Shown here in pieces: positions 47,021-58,849 of a stretch of DNA of 64,000 nucleotides (positions within the stretch are counted from its first letter, which is position 1; each line of letters opens with the position of its first letter). A model generated the notes under the pieces. It was not told the DNA's origin, searched no databases, and saw only the letters and a list, made by a program, of their open reading frames with translations. A program made the translations under genes and the position numbers. The DNA comes from Onchidella celtica. Lineage: Eukaryota > Mollusca > Gastropoda > Systellommatophora > Onchidiidae. The stretch covers positions 37,172,066-37,236,065 of the forward strand of contig OZ007579.1 in NCBI GenBank assembly GCA_963931925.1, in the 5' to 3' direction.

Positions 47021-47677
47021 AAATTTGCCGACGACTCTGCTATTTTAGGCCTTTTACCTAACTCTGGCCACGAATATTCTAACATTGTACAATCCTTTCA
47101 TTGTTGGTGTAATAACAACTATCTTCTACTGAATGTTAAGAAAACAAAAGAGCTTGTTTTTGACTTTAGGAAAAATAACAACGATCCTGTTTGCCCTCTA
47201 ACTATCAACAATGAAGAGGTTGAAATTGTCACAGAGGCCAAATATCTTGGCATTACTATTGATTCATTGCTTAACTGGCATGCGCATGTAACATATGTAT
47301 ACAAGAAAGCCAACCAGCTCCGCTTTTTAAAAGTTAGCAAAAGCATTCTGAAAATATTTTACACCATGGCTATTCAGAGCGTTTTGATGTATGGAGTTGT
47401 CTGTTGGGGAGGAAACATCTTACAAAAAGATAAAAATAAGATCAATAATTTAATTAAAAAAGCATCCAAAATTTGTATCTGTGATCTGCCATATTTTGAT
47501 GAGCTGTACACTGGTGCTTGTATTAAAAAAGCTAATATTATTATAAATGACCCCCAGCATCCCCTGAACAAGGAATATATAAGATCTGTAAGAAGTTTAA
47601 GGCTGTTGTCAAAGAAAACTAAAACTGAGCGCTACTTTAAATCGTTTATTCCATCATCAACTAGGATGTTACAATAA
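47021..47677 (+). pseudogene. 5'-truncated CR1/Rex-like LINE, RT C-terminal part
   Basis: The open frame starts at the reverse transcriptase active site (KFADDSAIL) and runs 218 codons without interruption to TAA. It includes the KYLGITID motif, a helical region ending SVLMYGVVCWGGN, and a C-terminal DPQHPLNKEY motif. That is the characteristic end of CR1/L2/Rex1-type LINE proteins. Everything before the FADD box is missing, which is ordinary 5' truncation. The copy cannot make a working enzyme, but the lack of stops suggests recent insertion. It sits inside a TCATCA-rich microsatellite that continues on the far side. Confidence 0.85.
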
Positions 47678-47948
47678 TGTCGTCATCTTGATCGTAATCT
47701 GTGCACAGTTGAATTATGTCCTGCGTGTCAGGTCAATGTGTTTTAGTTAGGGAAGCATATTGTGTGCACTGTTAATTTTGTTAATTTAGTTAATTTATCA
47801 GTGTGTGTGTATATGTGTGTGTGTGCGCGCTATGTATCATACTTTCTGCTTCTGTAACTGTATTGTTATGTATTCAATGATCAAAACAAATTTCCTTGTA
47901 CAAGGACGAATAAAATTTATCTTATCTTATCTTATCTTATCTTATCTT
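47678..47948 (+). mobile_element. 3' UTR and (CTTAT)n tail of the CR1/Rex-like LINE
   Basis: The stretch after the stop codon includes a GT-rich run (47797-47826) and ends in GAATAAAATTTAT followed by about seven CTTAT units. Short direct-repeat tails of this type terminate CR1/L2/Rex-group LINEs. Immediately after it the (ATC)n microsatellite resumes. Confidence 0.75.
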
Positions 47949-48175
47949 ATCATCATCGTCGTCGCCGTCATTATCATCATCATCATTATTATCGACATCA
48001 TCGTCATCATCATTATCATCATCATTATCGTCATCATTGTCATCATCATTGTCATCATTATCACCATCACCTTCACCATCACATCATCAACACCATCAAC
48101 ATCCTCAGCTCTATCATCATCACCACCGCCACTACCACCATTCCCATCACTACTATCATCATTATCATTACAATC
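47949..48175 (+). repeat. (ATC)n-rich microsatellite, right part
   Basis: Imperfect ATC/GTC/ACC trinucleotide units begin where the LINE tail ends. Confidence 0.88.
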
Positions 48176-48657
48176 ATCTAATTTCAGGAGTTGTTTGGCA
48201 CGATTTACTGACTAAACTAAACTGCAAAGTCAATCCTTCAAAATGCTTATCTGATCTATAGATTACAACTGATATTTAGATCATAATGCGACCATTGATT
48301 ATTACCGATTATGAGGCGTCTATTTTTCAAAAGAGAAAATATTTTCACGATTCATTTCGTCCTGCCATGTTGTCCACTGTCGTTTTCAGTTTTTATCTGA
48401 CTTCATTTCAAGATGTGGGTTTGAACTGGAAAAACGTTGGGTGAACACTCAGCCAACAATATAGTCCACACATGGACGTTTGTACTCCAGAGATTATATA
48501 TGTATGGAGAGAAATCACTATTGGTCGATTTGCAACACGAAAATTGCATCACAGTGAAATATAACAGCAACTTTTTTTTTTGTGGTAGGACTCACGATTT
48601 TCATCATTTGGGCCTGGAAACTATTGGCAAAAATGGCTGTATAGAATCTATCCGAGG

Positions 48658-48798
<141 letters not shown>

Positions 48799-48945
48799 GA
48801 CGGAGTGAGTAAGGACTGAAGCAGGTTTATCCCGGTAGCCACAGCAGTTTCCTATCTGCCCAGAGAACAACGGATAAGTTGACCAATTTTACATCCAAAT
48901 CAAAGATCCATTGCACACGGACATAGTAAATTGTCATTAGAAATT

Positions 48946-49197
48946 TGGCGACTTCTGTTCTTGTTCGTTCCACCCCCATTTCCTGAAAAAGTGGAGATCT
49001 TTCAGTATGTAGAAGAGGTATATTTATATAACAAATAAAAATGCACACTTTGATACCTATTTAAAATGCGTTGTGGCACTTATCAAGCTGTTTCACGGTT
49101 CCAATTTATTCCAACTCCTTACTATAACACTAAAGCCGCAAACGTTTCTCGGTTGTGCAAAAAATGGAGTAGGAACAAACAAGAACTAAAGTCGCGA
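48946..49197. mobile_element. TCGCGAC-type MITE
   Basis: A full copy of about 250 bp with inverted ends GGCGACTTCTGTTCTTGTTC and (reverse complement) TCGCGACTTTAGTTCTTGTT. It has internal landmarks TGCGTTGTGGCACTTATCAA and TGTTTCACGGTTCCAATTT. It has no coding capacity. Confidence 0.75.
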
Positions 49198-49370
49198 TTT
49201 GTATTCGGTTGGTCAGTGCCAGGTGTACGCTGAACAACAGCAGCAAATGCTTTCGTAAAGATCCTAGATCGATACAAAGACTGTCTCAGCAGAGTCAGAA
49301 GTTTAGGAAATCATAGTCTTTCTTTGACATGTTATCTTTAGCTTTCTCTTATTCATTCACCCGATCCCAC

Positions 49371-49735
49371 CACAGGCTAATAAAATACCCAGACTGGATG
49401 ATCCCATTGTGTGACGTCACAAAACAGCGAAAAGTCATGAACCTCCGCCATTTTAGGTTTACGGGAGCGACCGACGCTTCAGCATAGCTACAATTTTGAA
49501 TTATACCATTTTGACGCGCCTATTGAACGCGGAAGTTTCGTTCCGCACCAAGAAATTAATACATGTACAACCAATCTTGACAAATAAAAAGAAATTTCTT
49601 CTGCAGATAGAACTCGAATCGGAATTTCCCGAGCGGCGGCCATGTTGGTTATACGGCCGCCGCTCGGGAAATTCCGTAAAAAAACGACACAGCCCGAAGC
49701 TAGTGTTTCCAGCCTGGTTAATTTATTACTCTGTG
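49371..49735. mobile_element. hAT-type MITE with palindrome, copy 2 (reverse)
   Basis: Same family as 13770-14161 in the opposite orientation. The 8-bp duplication is GATCCCAC (49363-49370) versus GATCCAAC (49736-49743), one mismatch. A perfect 22-bp inverted repeat occupies 49620-49641 and 49655-49676. Confidence 0.85.
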
Positions 49736-50569
49736 GATCCAACCAAGAGCTTCGGAAATATCATTTCTTTTTCACCTTTTCACCTGTAATCTTGCAGTGA
49801 GTACAGTAGCTGTCGACTATCCTAATACATAATTCATATCTTACTTCCAAAATAATACAATAATAATAATAATAATAATAACTACAACAATAATAATATA
49901 ATAACACAATGATATTAGTAATAATGCTGCTCAATAAAGTTCTGTCCTTAAATCAATGATTATTGCTGGCTTGACGTCAGGCAATCAAAACCTACCAAAA
50001 AAACTCTATATCACAGATTCAACAATATCGCCGAGTCAGATCAATGGGTATAATAATAATATAAAATTACAGCTATTGCCGTTCTGGAAACCTTCACTGA
50101 ATCGATGACATTATTATAGCAGTAAATAATGGAACACATGGATTAGACCTAATATTTTTGTCAATGTCTCGTAATTACAATTCATATTTTCATATGGTCA
50201 CGCTCCGATTACACACCACCAGGTTGGTACCGGAAAGCTTTGAGCGGGCAGAGTTCATTCTCTTCATATCGAGTCCAAAGGGACATCCGCACCCAATTAT
50301 TGATATTCGTAAATGGGTGCTCGCGTTCCGCCTATTACATTCCGGCGTATAACAGAAAAAAGACTCAGTTTAACAATACAGCTACAAGCCTAAAAGGGGG
50401 TGCTCTTTGCGGTACTAAGAGCCAAACCCAATAATTGGAAGCAAATCAACAGAAGGTTTAGGTACGTTTAGGTGTGAATGCTAAGGACAGAGGTCCTCTG
50501 AAACCAAATACATTGTCATGTACCACACACACACACACACACACACATACATGTGTGTTCAGTTTTTTG

Positions 50570-50968
50570 TTTTCCAAGCATCCCTGCCCTTGGCATTTGC
50601 ATCTCTCTTTTTCTTGTTCTTAGTTTTTGTTGTTGTTGTGTTTGTATTATTTGTATACTTCTTTGATCATATGGGGGGTGGGGGGGGGGGGGGGTTAGTA
50701 TTTGTTTGTTTTTGTTGTATTTTTTAAATTTTGCCCGGGTAGTTTGCTCTCCTCGACTTCCAACTGCCGGGGTATTTTTAACGGGCGCAGCCTGCACGCG
50801 AGAAATCCGAGTTTTTCGTCCTTATCCAAGAAGACTAGCTGCTCAATCCTACCTATCACAGGATCAGGGACTGAAAATTCTCCCTAATTTCCAACATGCC
50901 TGCACCGACCGGGAGAGGAACCCTGCACCTTCGGCATGAGAGGCGAACACCTTGCTTCTAGACAAACA
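50570..50968 (-). mobile_element. tRNA-head SINE, tail B
   Basis: Tail B (CTTGGCATTTGC), the T-rich linker, the centre and the head (CTTCGGCATGAGAGGCGAAC) appear in minus-strand order. A pure (CA)n of about 14 units adjoins the tail side at 50521-50548. Confidence 0.7.
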
Positions 50969-51310
50969 TCCAATGAGCAAAGACCTCAAACCTGAAGGCT
51001 TACGTACAAATTAATGAGGGTGGATGAAGAGGGATGACTCGCTGGGCATGTAAAACAGTGTTAAGAGACGTTATTTATATACACCAAAGCGCTCGTACAG
51101 GATCCTGAGTTTGAGATAATTTATGATGATAAATAACAAAGAAGGCACGCACTGTCTACAGTGTATTCAAATTTCCTCTGCTGACACGCACATGGGTCTT
51201 TTTTTGACTCTGCTGCACAAATTTCTCTATCAGTCCCTTTTTCTCTCTCTTTCTTTCCCCCTCCCCCCCCCCCTCCCCACATCACACACCTCGTCGCCTT
51301 TCTTTTCAAC

Positions 51311-51570
51311 CAATAGCGGCGGTTACCCTGGGTGCAAAATTCTTAGGGCTGGAAAATAAATTAGAAATAATAAATTTCAAAATAGTTCCCCCCTCCCCAC
51401 ACACACACACACAGAGAAAATCTCCCAATGTTCCAACATTCTACACAGTTTTTCAACATGACGGGCCAAACAAACGTTGCCATGTACTGTAACCAACTGC
51501 AGCCCACGGGTCGGGGGGGGGGGCATGCTTGCCTTGCCCTGGGGCGCTCGAAACCCAGGCCACGCCACTG
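51311..51570. mobile_element. nonautonomous hAT element
   Basis: Left end CAATAGCGGCGGTTACCCTG and right end (reverse complement) CAGTGGCGTGGCCTGGG. Flanks TTTTCAAC and TTTCGAAC agree in 6 of 8 positions. Its interior (CATTCTACACAGTTTTTCAA) matches the element at 449-819. Confidence 0.65.
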
Positions 51571-52023
51571 TTTCGAACCATTATCTTTCTTTAACAAACA
51601 CACATAAAACACAAAGGTATAGAACAAAACAACGAAACGACCAACACAAATACCCCACTGAGCCACTTTCTCTCGGTATGGAAGCGATACAGTAAATAAT
51701 TTAAGTGGAACTCATCCTGTGTAATAAAAAAAAAAAAAATCAGGCGTGAACCACCCCCCACCCCCCCCCCCAAAAAAAAAACACCACACACTCATGTCCT
51801 ATCCCAAATCGCTGCACAGTATCAGCCCAGCCAGCATCCCTACCTGGATCCGACGTAGATATGTATAGGGTTTGCGTATAGTTGATAGGATTACCACAGG
51901 GGTGGATTTCCTATATCAAACCGACAGAAGCGCGATGTCATAACCAGCGGGTAGCTGTTACGTAGGAACGTTGTAATTCCTAAGACCAACACATTGGATT
52001 GACGCAAGACTGTTTCTGCGATG

Positions 52024-52459
52024 TCACGATCTTAATTCTTGTTCGTTCTATCTCCATTTCCTGAAATACTGGAGGCCTTTTTAGTATGTAGAGAAGAGGT
52101 ATAACAAATGCACACGTTGACACTTACTTAAAATGCGTTGTGGCACTTATCAAGCTGTTTTGGAATTGTGATTTAGTGCTCTTGTCCACAGGATCCGCTC
52201 CGCTATTTGTACGGACAATGACAAATGAAAAAGTAGAACACTCTTTGTCCACAGCATCCGCTCCGCTCCTCGCCGCTGTAGAGGCAAAGCGACTTTTTCA
52301 TACTTCATTTTCCGTAAAAAAAATAACAGGGCGATGATGTGGACAAGACCACTTATATCATCAACTCCTTTTCATAATACTAAACCGCAAATGATTAGCG
52401 TCGAATTTCTCAGATGTGTAAAAAGTGGAGTTGGAACAAACAAGATCTAGGGTCGCGAT
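52024..52459. mobile_element. TCGCGAC-type MITE with nested insertion
   Basis: Ends TCACGATCTTAATTCTTGTT and (reverse complement) TCGCGACCCTAGATCTTGTT. The copy is interrupted after TCAAGCTGTTT by about 200 bp of unrelated DNA (about 52160-52360). Confidence 0.7.
52160..52360. mobile_element. small inverted-end insertion in a MITE
   Basis: The inserted DNA carries inverted AGTGCTCTTGTCCAC (from about 52173) and GTGGACAAGACCACT (near its right end). A direct repeat TTGTCCACA(G)GATCCGCTCC occurs twice inside. This is probably another MITE of an unidentified family. Confidence 0.45.
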
Positions 52460-52873
52460 GTGTCCAGGACTTGCAAGACGTGAAAACCACTATTCTGAGA
52501 GGTCATCAATTGCCACACCAGTCTGAGTTTAATGACTGCAGTTCAAGTATTGGCAGCTGATGATCTTTTTATTCTCAGTATTCCCAGGCTTCGCTTTTTA
52601 CAGCAAATCGAAACAGAAAGCACAAATCTCCATTTTATGATGACATCGTTAGCCTCCCTTTGATTTTCTGCCTGTTCGTGGCAATCGAAGAAGAAGAAAA
52701 AAAACTCAAACAAGAAATGCGTCAATGTTCAGATTACGCAACGTCGGTACTGGAGGAAACAAATTTGTTTAGGAATAATTTATGGTTGTGTACATTGGAT
52801 TTTACAGCTTTGAATTGCACATTCCCATCACATTTCAGCGCTAGACTTGTGTTGTGTGTGTTTTAGGTCTTTA

Positions 52874-53165
52874 GTTTTGGAGTTTCACTGCCCTTGGCAT
52901 GTACACCCCACTTTCTTTGTTTTTATTTTTCCTATTCTTGTTTCTGTGTATTTTTGTGGTAGGGATTAGTAATGTTGTTTTTTTTTAGAATTTTGCCCGG
53001 ACAGCGGCCTTGCTCGGCCTGCTCTTTTCGACCTTTAACTGCCAAGGTATCTTTGAAGTCCGCCACGTGCACACTGGCCCGTCGACTTTTTCGTCCTTAT
53101 CCGAGAAGATCAGATGCTCCATTCTACCTATCATAGGATCAGGAATAGGAAATTTTCCCCCAGAA
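52874..53165 (-). mobile_element. tRNA-head SINE, tail B, head missing
   Basis: Tail B (CTTGGCATGTACACC) and the centre (GATAGGTAGAATGGAGCATC when read on the minus strand) are clear. The sequence leaves the family at about 53165, before the B box. Confidence 0.65.
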
Positions 53166-53289
53166 TCAGAGCTAGACCTCAAGGGCGTTAGAATTAACTT
53201 TCAAAAGCCGATGGTTAGGGGTTGACATGTTAAACACGACGATCAAATCGAAGGCAGCATGGTGAACTATCGAAATATAATTTTTGTAA

Positions 53290-53400
53290 AAACAAAGAAA
53301 AACTGTGGGGTCGCAGCAGGGCTATAAGCAAAGTCAAAATTGGGCAAAAAGAAAAGGTTCTTTGTTGCGAAACCCAGCGTGAGAAATAAAACCCAAACAA
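53290..53400 (+). repeat. dispersed repeat with single-copy relative of the 49-bp unit
   Basis: GGTCGCAGCAGGGCTATAAG, then GCAAAGTCAAAATTGGGC, then CGTGAGAAATAAAA. In reverse complement the second half reads TTTTATTTCTCACG, then GGGTTTCG, then CTTTTCTTTTTGCCC, which follows the 49-bp unit. Confidence 0.65.
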
Positions 53401-53427
53401 TACAAAGCACACTAAAGAGAAGACAGA

Positions 53428-53641
53428 AAACTGAGAAATTGGACGTTGAAAGTTTGCGACTTTAGTATAATGATAAGGTGCTAGAATAAATCCAGCTGTG
53501 AAACAGCTTGGTAAGCGCCGCAAACACATTTTAAACAAGTGTCAAAGTTGTGCATTTGTTACTACTTTTTACACATAGTAAAACATCTCCAATTTTTTCA
53601 GAAAATGGAGACAGAACAAATTAGAATTTATGTCGCGTTCT
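53428..53641. mobile_element. TCGCGAC-type MITE, left end missing
   Basis: The reversed family interior (CTGAGAAATTGGACGTTG, GTGAAACAGCTTGGTAAGCG) runs to the right end at ATTTATGTCGCG. The outer left inverted repeat is lost where the dispersed repeat at 53290-53400 ends. Confidence 0.6.
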
Positions 53642-54284
53642 ATGTCGCCCACCGAGCCTGAAGTGCCCCGGCCTGAAGAGATCTAAATCCGGTCCTACAA
53701 AAAGTAGAGGAAGTACTTAGCGCCGCGAGTGCAGATCTTTGAAAAGATACGAAACAATGACAAATGCAACTATTTTTTTTTTAGCAGAGGAAACTGCTTT
53801 TTTAAAAAGCTGCATTTTGTTATTGGTTCGTACCTTTTCTTTCAGGGGATTTTGTTTTTAGCTCACTCATGATCATCAACATGTGAAACAGGAGGAAACA
53901 CTAACGTAAGTTACTGCACTTTGTCCGCTCAAACAATGTCAGCAGTCACAGTTACTGGCCTTTTGATCGATCCATCAAGTCGTGACGTCAAAGTGACAAT
54001 AGCCAGCTTGATGTCAATAGATTTTATTTCACCAGGCGCCCAGGGCGGAGTCAAATTAATTGCTCGTTTCCATCAACTAAGACAATGAAACTAGCACAGT
54101 ACACTTCAGCCTTTCTTAGAGCGATTTTAGTTGAAGACGACATCAGATTGCACTGAAGGAAAGGTTAAGTATTGGAGCTGGGAAATCTAACCTACGGAGA
54201 AGTTTAGTCGCCCAGCAAACAACCATCTACAAAGAGTCACAAAGTTTTAAGGCTCTGCGGAATGTCAACATTTTTACGCCCTTA

Positions 54285-54752
54285 TTTTGCATTTTGTATA
54301 TTTTCTAGTTCTTTAATCTCATTTGGGAAATTTGACGTAGTGTCATTGCAGCCCAGTTACATCTGAAGCAGACACGTTGTCGCCACAGCACAGTGCCGGT
54401 CCCCTTTTGGGGGGGGGGGGGAGGAGGGGCGAAGGGGGACGGAGGGGGGGGGGGAGTGGTAAGGATAAGTTTTTATTTAAATTTCCCGTTAGCGGCCTGT
54501 TCGACCTGCTCTTCTCGATTTCCAACTGGCAAGGTATCTTTGACGTGCCAAACGTGCTCACGGGCTTTCCGAGTCTTTTGTCCCTCTCCGACAAGACCAT
54601 GTGCTCGATCCCACTTAAAACAGGATCAGGGACGGGAAAATATGAGAAAAATCCCAAAATTCCCAACATGCCTGCATTGACTGGTGATCGAACCCGGTAC
54701 CTTCGGCATGAGAGACGAACAGCTTACCCATAGGCCAACATGTCTCCAGCAC
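54285..54752 (-). mobile_element. complete tRNA-head SINE, tail A
   Basis: A mirror image of the copy at 21984-22425: tail A at 54310-54400, a G-run at 54410-54421, the central region, then the head with GATCGAACCCGGTACC at about 54690. The B box is slightly mutated. Confidence 0.75.
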
Positions 54753-54974
54753 ATGAATCCAGTATCACAGCACAGACTTTATATCAAGTGGAGAGTTTTA
54801 TTAACAGTTTTTATTGTCACTAGCAGACCCGCTCAAGATAAATCTTGCAAATTTTCCATGCATCAAGCCCAACCGTTTATCTAGAACTAGGCTATTGTAC
54901 ATTAAAACGGCATTTGGATTCGGTGCAATGACTAATAGAACTTACTGTTACACCACAATTTCGCGTAGAAGTAC

Positions 54975-55445
54975 ATAGATGTGATTACGCTGATTTTCGT
55001 CTGCCAATGTGTAAAGAGAGGTCAAGGACGAAATTTCCGATCATGCTTTTTGATTCTACTCTATGAAAATGCTTCTCTATTTCTACGGCTCAAAAGAAAT
55101 CTGAAACAAATAATATTAACTCTTTGTTCCATTTCCATGTTTGCTGGGTACAGGAAGAAAATAGGGGGGGGGGGTGAATGAAGACTAACTACAGCAACAT
55201 CTATTAATAGAAAGTCGACTTTCTTTCTTCCCGAAACAAAATAGCCTAGGTTCTTGTGCAGCGATTCATCGGTGATTGGCACAAACGTAACCAGCAAAAG
55301 AACCGATATATCGGTGATTGGCGTACAAAGAGTTAAAGACTGATTTTTGTCCGACATGAATGTGTCCACGTAACTTTTGTTAAAATGTGAGACAGTACAC
55401 CAAGTTTCATAATTTTTAATTGCTTAGTCACGAAGTTTGAGGTGA
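54975..55445 (+). repeat. dispersed repeat D, interrupted by a TTAA MITE
   Basis: GACGAAATTTCCGATCATGC on the left and AAAGACTGATTTTTGTCC, then GAATGTGTCCACGTAAC, on the right. The MITE at 55116-55336 separates them. Confidence 0.7.
55116..55336. mobile_element. piggyBac-like TTAA MITE, copy 2, in another repeat
   Basis: TTAACTCTTTG at the left and CAAAGAGTTAA at the right, with interior landmarks shared with 63698-63923 (GAAAGTCGACTTTC, AATAGCCTAGG, ATCGGTGATTGGC). It interrupts a dispersed repeat whose empty site can be read at 8740-8760. Confidence 0.8.
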
Positions 55446-55499
55446 TGACACGTTGACCCTCTAGCTCCATTGTAGTAAGATTGTTGATGACGTACGGGT

Positions 55500-55705
55500 C
55501 TCCCTTGTGTACATTTCTTTCCATCACAGCAGGTCTAGTTTTGTCAGCTTGAGCCGTCGTCAAGGCACGACCAGTAAAAAAAACTTTGTGCGAAATTACA
55601 AGTACATACATGAACATAATCTGAACTCTTCCTGTGCTGGATTCGAACCCGAAGTTTCTCGCATACAGATGAAGCGCTCTAACCAACTAGGCTACCTCGC
55701 TGGTT
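55500..55705 (-). mobile_element. second SINE family with tRNA-like head
   Basis: On the minus strand, A box TAGCCTAGTTGG (55683-55694) and B box GGTTCGAATCC (55639-55649) are perfect. The 5' and 3' ends of the tRNA-like part do not pair as an acceptor stem, so this is a SINE head rather than a tRNA gene. The downstream body (TACTTGTAATTTCGCACAAA) is unlike the main SINE. Confidence 0.65.
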
Positions 55706-56608
55706 TGTGTACTGTGAAATATCCAGTGGTTAGTCTTTATGTGGGGTGGTCGCCGTGGTGGAGAGTTGGGGGGGGGGGGCTGTAGGAAAAACAGTAAATA
55801 GTATACTGAATACACTGACTTTACTTACACTACACTCGTGTTTATGAGAAAAGGGAGAAATATATTTTTCGAAAAATGAACCTCAAGATGTTTGGGAATT
55901 AACCTTACTATTTACATACGAAAGGCAAAGGTTAGAAGTCCAAAATATTCCAGAAATATGTTGCACGTTGAACGCCACGTGGTTACTTTGGCTGCGCACG
56001 TTGTAATTATAGGTGGACGCCAGGGTAATTTGTTTTTCTTTACAGTAAATATGTATATTTTGTCGCATACGGCCTTCCATAAAAATGGCAGTATATTGCC
56101 AGGTCTAGAGAGGGGCAGCATTTCTCTCTAAGGCACCGTTGGTCAGGTGAGCCAATATTTACTTCACTGAGAAAAAAAGAACAAAAAAACGCCAAATAAT
56201 TACAAACATGTATAAAAGTTCGTTAGACCTACCCCCCCCCCCCTGTCAAATACAGCCCCCCTTGAACCCTTGAAAGATCTATTCATAAGTTAGCTTTTCT
56301 CGTTGGTATCGATGAACCATTTTGGTGTTGACCTCCTAGAAAGTGCATGCGACCTAAACAAAGAAAATGCACGCGACCTGAGTAAATTGGTGTTTAGACG
56401 TTCTCAGCAGGCAAAATCAACGTTGGTACGCAAATACAGTTACCAAAACTTTCTTTTGTGCTGTTTTTCAGTGGCGGACCAACATTTTTGGGACCCTGAA
56501 CCTTGAGCTGTTATGGGGCCGTCGGCCCCTTCGCAAGCAGCAATAATAGGGAAACATTCAACAAGGCCCAAAAAGCTTTGTTGCCCTTGTGTTTTAGCTG
56601 TTTATTTG

Positions 56609-56988
56609 AAGAGGTTCCGCTGCCATTGGCATTTACGCCTCACTTTTTTTGTTTTTACTTTTCTTATTGTGCTAGGGATTTTTTTTTTTTTTTTTTTAAA
56701 AGAATTTTGCCCGGGCAGAGGCTTTGTTCTGCCTGCTCTTCTCGATTTCCAACTGCCAAGCTATCGTTTAACGTTAATGTTTAACATGTGCAACGTGCAC
56801 AGGGGCCCTCCGAGTTTTTCGTTCTTGTCCGAGAAGACTACGTGCTCGATCCTACGTACCATGGGATCAGAGACAGAAATTTTTTCCCCCCCAAAAAAAT
56901 TCCAACAGACCTGCACTGACCGGGGATCGAACTCGGTACCCTCGGCATGAGAAGTGAGCACCTTGCCTCTAGGCCAAACCCTTCCCCT
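56609..56988 (-). mobile_element. tRNA-head SINE, tail B, inside a hAT element
   Basis: Tail B (CATTGGCATTTACGCCTC), the linker, the centre and the head (GCACCTTGCCTCTAGGCC) in minus orientation. It is nested in the hAT composite at 56469-57731. Confidence 0.72.
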
Positions 56989-57001
56989 TGCTGCCTTCGC
57001 T

Positions 57002-57290
57002 ACGTACGTCCCCCAAGTTTTTTGCGCTAGGGATACGTATTTTAAAGCCTTTCGTGGCTCCAGAGCTAGAGAGCTCTTCCCGAAATATTTTTAACAACAG
57101 CCCTAATTAATTATGATTAATTATTCTTTCAGATTTCCTTCTTGTTTTCCTCCTGTTTTTTTTTTTTTTTTGGTTGAAAGGGTAGGCAGGATTAGTGATT
57201 CGATAAGATTTAGGGTTGAGGATAAAGATGGAGTTAGGGATAGTACGTATACGTACGCGTCCTTGGAGCAAAACTCTTGGGGACCTACCT
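57002..57290 (+). repeat. dispersed repeat E, copy 2
   Basis: TACGTACGTCCCCCAAGTTT, then CCAGAGCTAGAGAGCTCTTC, then TTCGATAAGATTTAGGGTTG. It lies inside the hAT composite. Confidence 0.7.
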
Positions 57291-57474
57291 AAAATAACAG
57301 CCTTCTTCAATGGGGTTGTGCCATGGCAAATCATAAATAACTTCTTTTTTTTAAAAATCTAACCATCGGGGACATCTTTATTGAAAATTCTTCTAAAAAA
57401 CTCCACCGTTTTGTTGAAAAAAATCATTGAGAAGAGTTTCTTTAGGGCCCGTCCTGGATTATGGGCCCTGAAAC

Positions 57475-57702
57475 TTAACTTTCTGTGTACCATGAATAGT
57501 TCCACATTTGCCGATACAGGAAGAAAACCGTGGAGGTGATGAATGAAGAAGAACTACAGTAACATTTATTAATAGAAAGCCAACTTTCTTTCTCCCCGAA
57601 ACAAAATAGCCTAGCATTCGTGTGCGCCGATACATCGGTGATGGGCACACACGTGACCAGTGCAAAGGCCGATATATCGGTGACTGGCACAACAAAGAGA
57701 CT
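57475..57702. mobile_element. piggyBac-like TTAA MITE, copy 3, diverged
   Basis: TTAACTTTCTGTGTACCATG at the left and GGCACAACAAAGAGACTTCA at the right. The interior matches copy 2 (AACAAAATAGCCTAGCATTC, CCGATATATCGGTGACTGGC). The right TTAA is mutated. Confidence 0.65.
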
Positions 57703-57739
57703 TCATTAGTTTCATAGTAGATCCGCCACTGCTATTGTT

Positions 57740-58849
57740 AGGGCACCGCCTAATGACAAAGCCAAATAGAGGAAATGCCCCTGTTATTCTTAGCTAGGCT
57801 TGGACAAACACCCGTGAATATTTCAGCGACTCGTGATTGTGAATGAGCAAATAGCGACAGCCACACGTATCGTGTCTCGGTTTTTACACTTTCTTTATGA
57901 CTGTGTTTATTTAAAAGAAAAAAAAAAGAAAAGAAAACAATAACAACATTATTTAACCCATAGTTTTCAGAATTTAACTCCAGGCTGCCAGGGGCTGTAA
58001 GCCTGCCAGATAATAATCTCACTTGTTGAAAAACAAAAACAAAAAAATCGAGTTACGACATTCTACCGCCTGGAATTTGTTACAGATCCTGGCTGTGTTG
58101 CACTTTAGTGGATTTGTATGGTTTGTACTCTGACCTCATGTAACCCAGTTCCAGTTGGTTAGTTCTCACTACAAAAAAAATTCAGCTCCAGTTATGCCAC
58201 GCTGGTCGTATGAACGCGCCAATGATCTCTACCATTGACCCAATGAAGCAAGTGCGCGCGAGCAATGTGACAAGCTCTTTCGGATTCAGTGGTAGAGTTC
58301 ATTCGCGCGTTTGCACGACCATCGGGTCATTGTTCTCATCTGACGAACTGGCCAACACAACGTTTTGCTTGTTTAATCAACACTAAATCCGCCTGTCTCT
58401 ACCCCCTCCCCTCTGATCCCCCCCCCCCCCATTTCTCTAGCTTTGCTTTGTGTAAAGATAAAATAACAATTCGTCCCACCTCTTTTTTAATTTTTGTGGC
58501 TGTTGCTGTTGATGTCTCAAAGCCGTAATATTATTTTTGTTTCTTTTTTTTTATTCTTTCTGTGAACGAAATACATGTACTTCTCTTGGGACACATATCA
58601 ATGGAGACCCACGGTCCATATTATAAAATTAAAGGTTCACCAAAAAGTAGGATTGCTGAGTTTAGTACATGTATGAAGACAAAGATGTTGACTTATTTAG
58701 TATTACCAGAGTGTTTGTGTATTCTAATAAGACAATAAGAGAAATCCTCCTGCCAATCTAGATCTAGGTCACATTAATAAGACCATTTGAATTTGATTAA
58801 TTAATACAAAGATTAATACAAACTATTGTCACCCGATAATTCCTTGCAG
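57740..58849. other. no recognised feature
   Basis: Contains a C-run at about 58419-58431. No gene or shared repeat was recognised. Confidence 0.5.

Larger units (their letters stand above)
56469..57731. mobile_element. hAT-type composite hosting three other repeats
   Basis: Ends CAGTGGCGGACC and (reverse complement) CAGTGGCGGATC. Flanks CTGTTTTT (56461-56468) and CTATTGTT (57732-57739) agree in 6 of 8 positions. Nested inside are a SINE (56609-56988), a dispersed repeat (57002-57290) and a TTAA MITE (57475-57702). No transposase is visible. Confidence 0.65.

Noticed and set aside
55628..55705. True tRNA gene on the minus strand
   Set aside because: The A and B boxes are good but the ends do not form an acceptor stem, and a SINE-like body follows.
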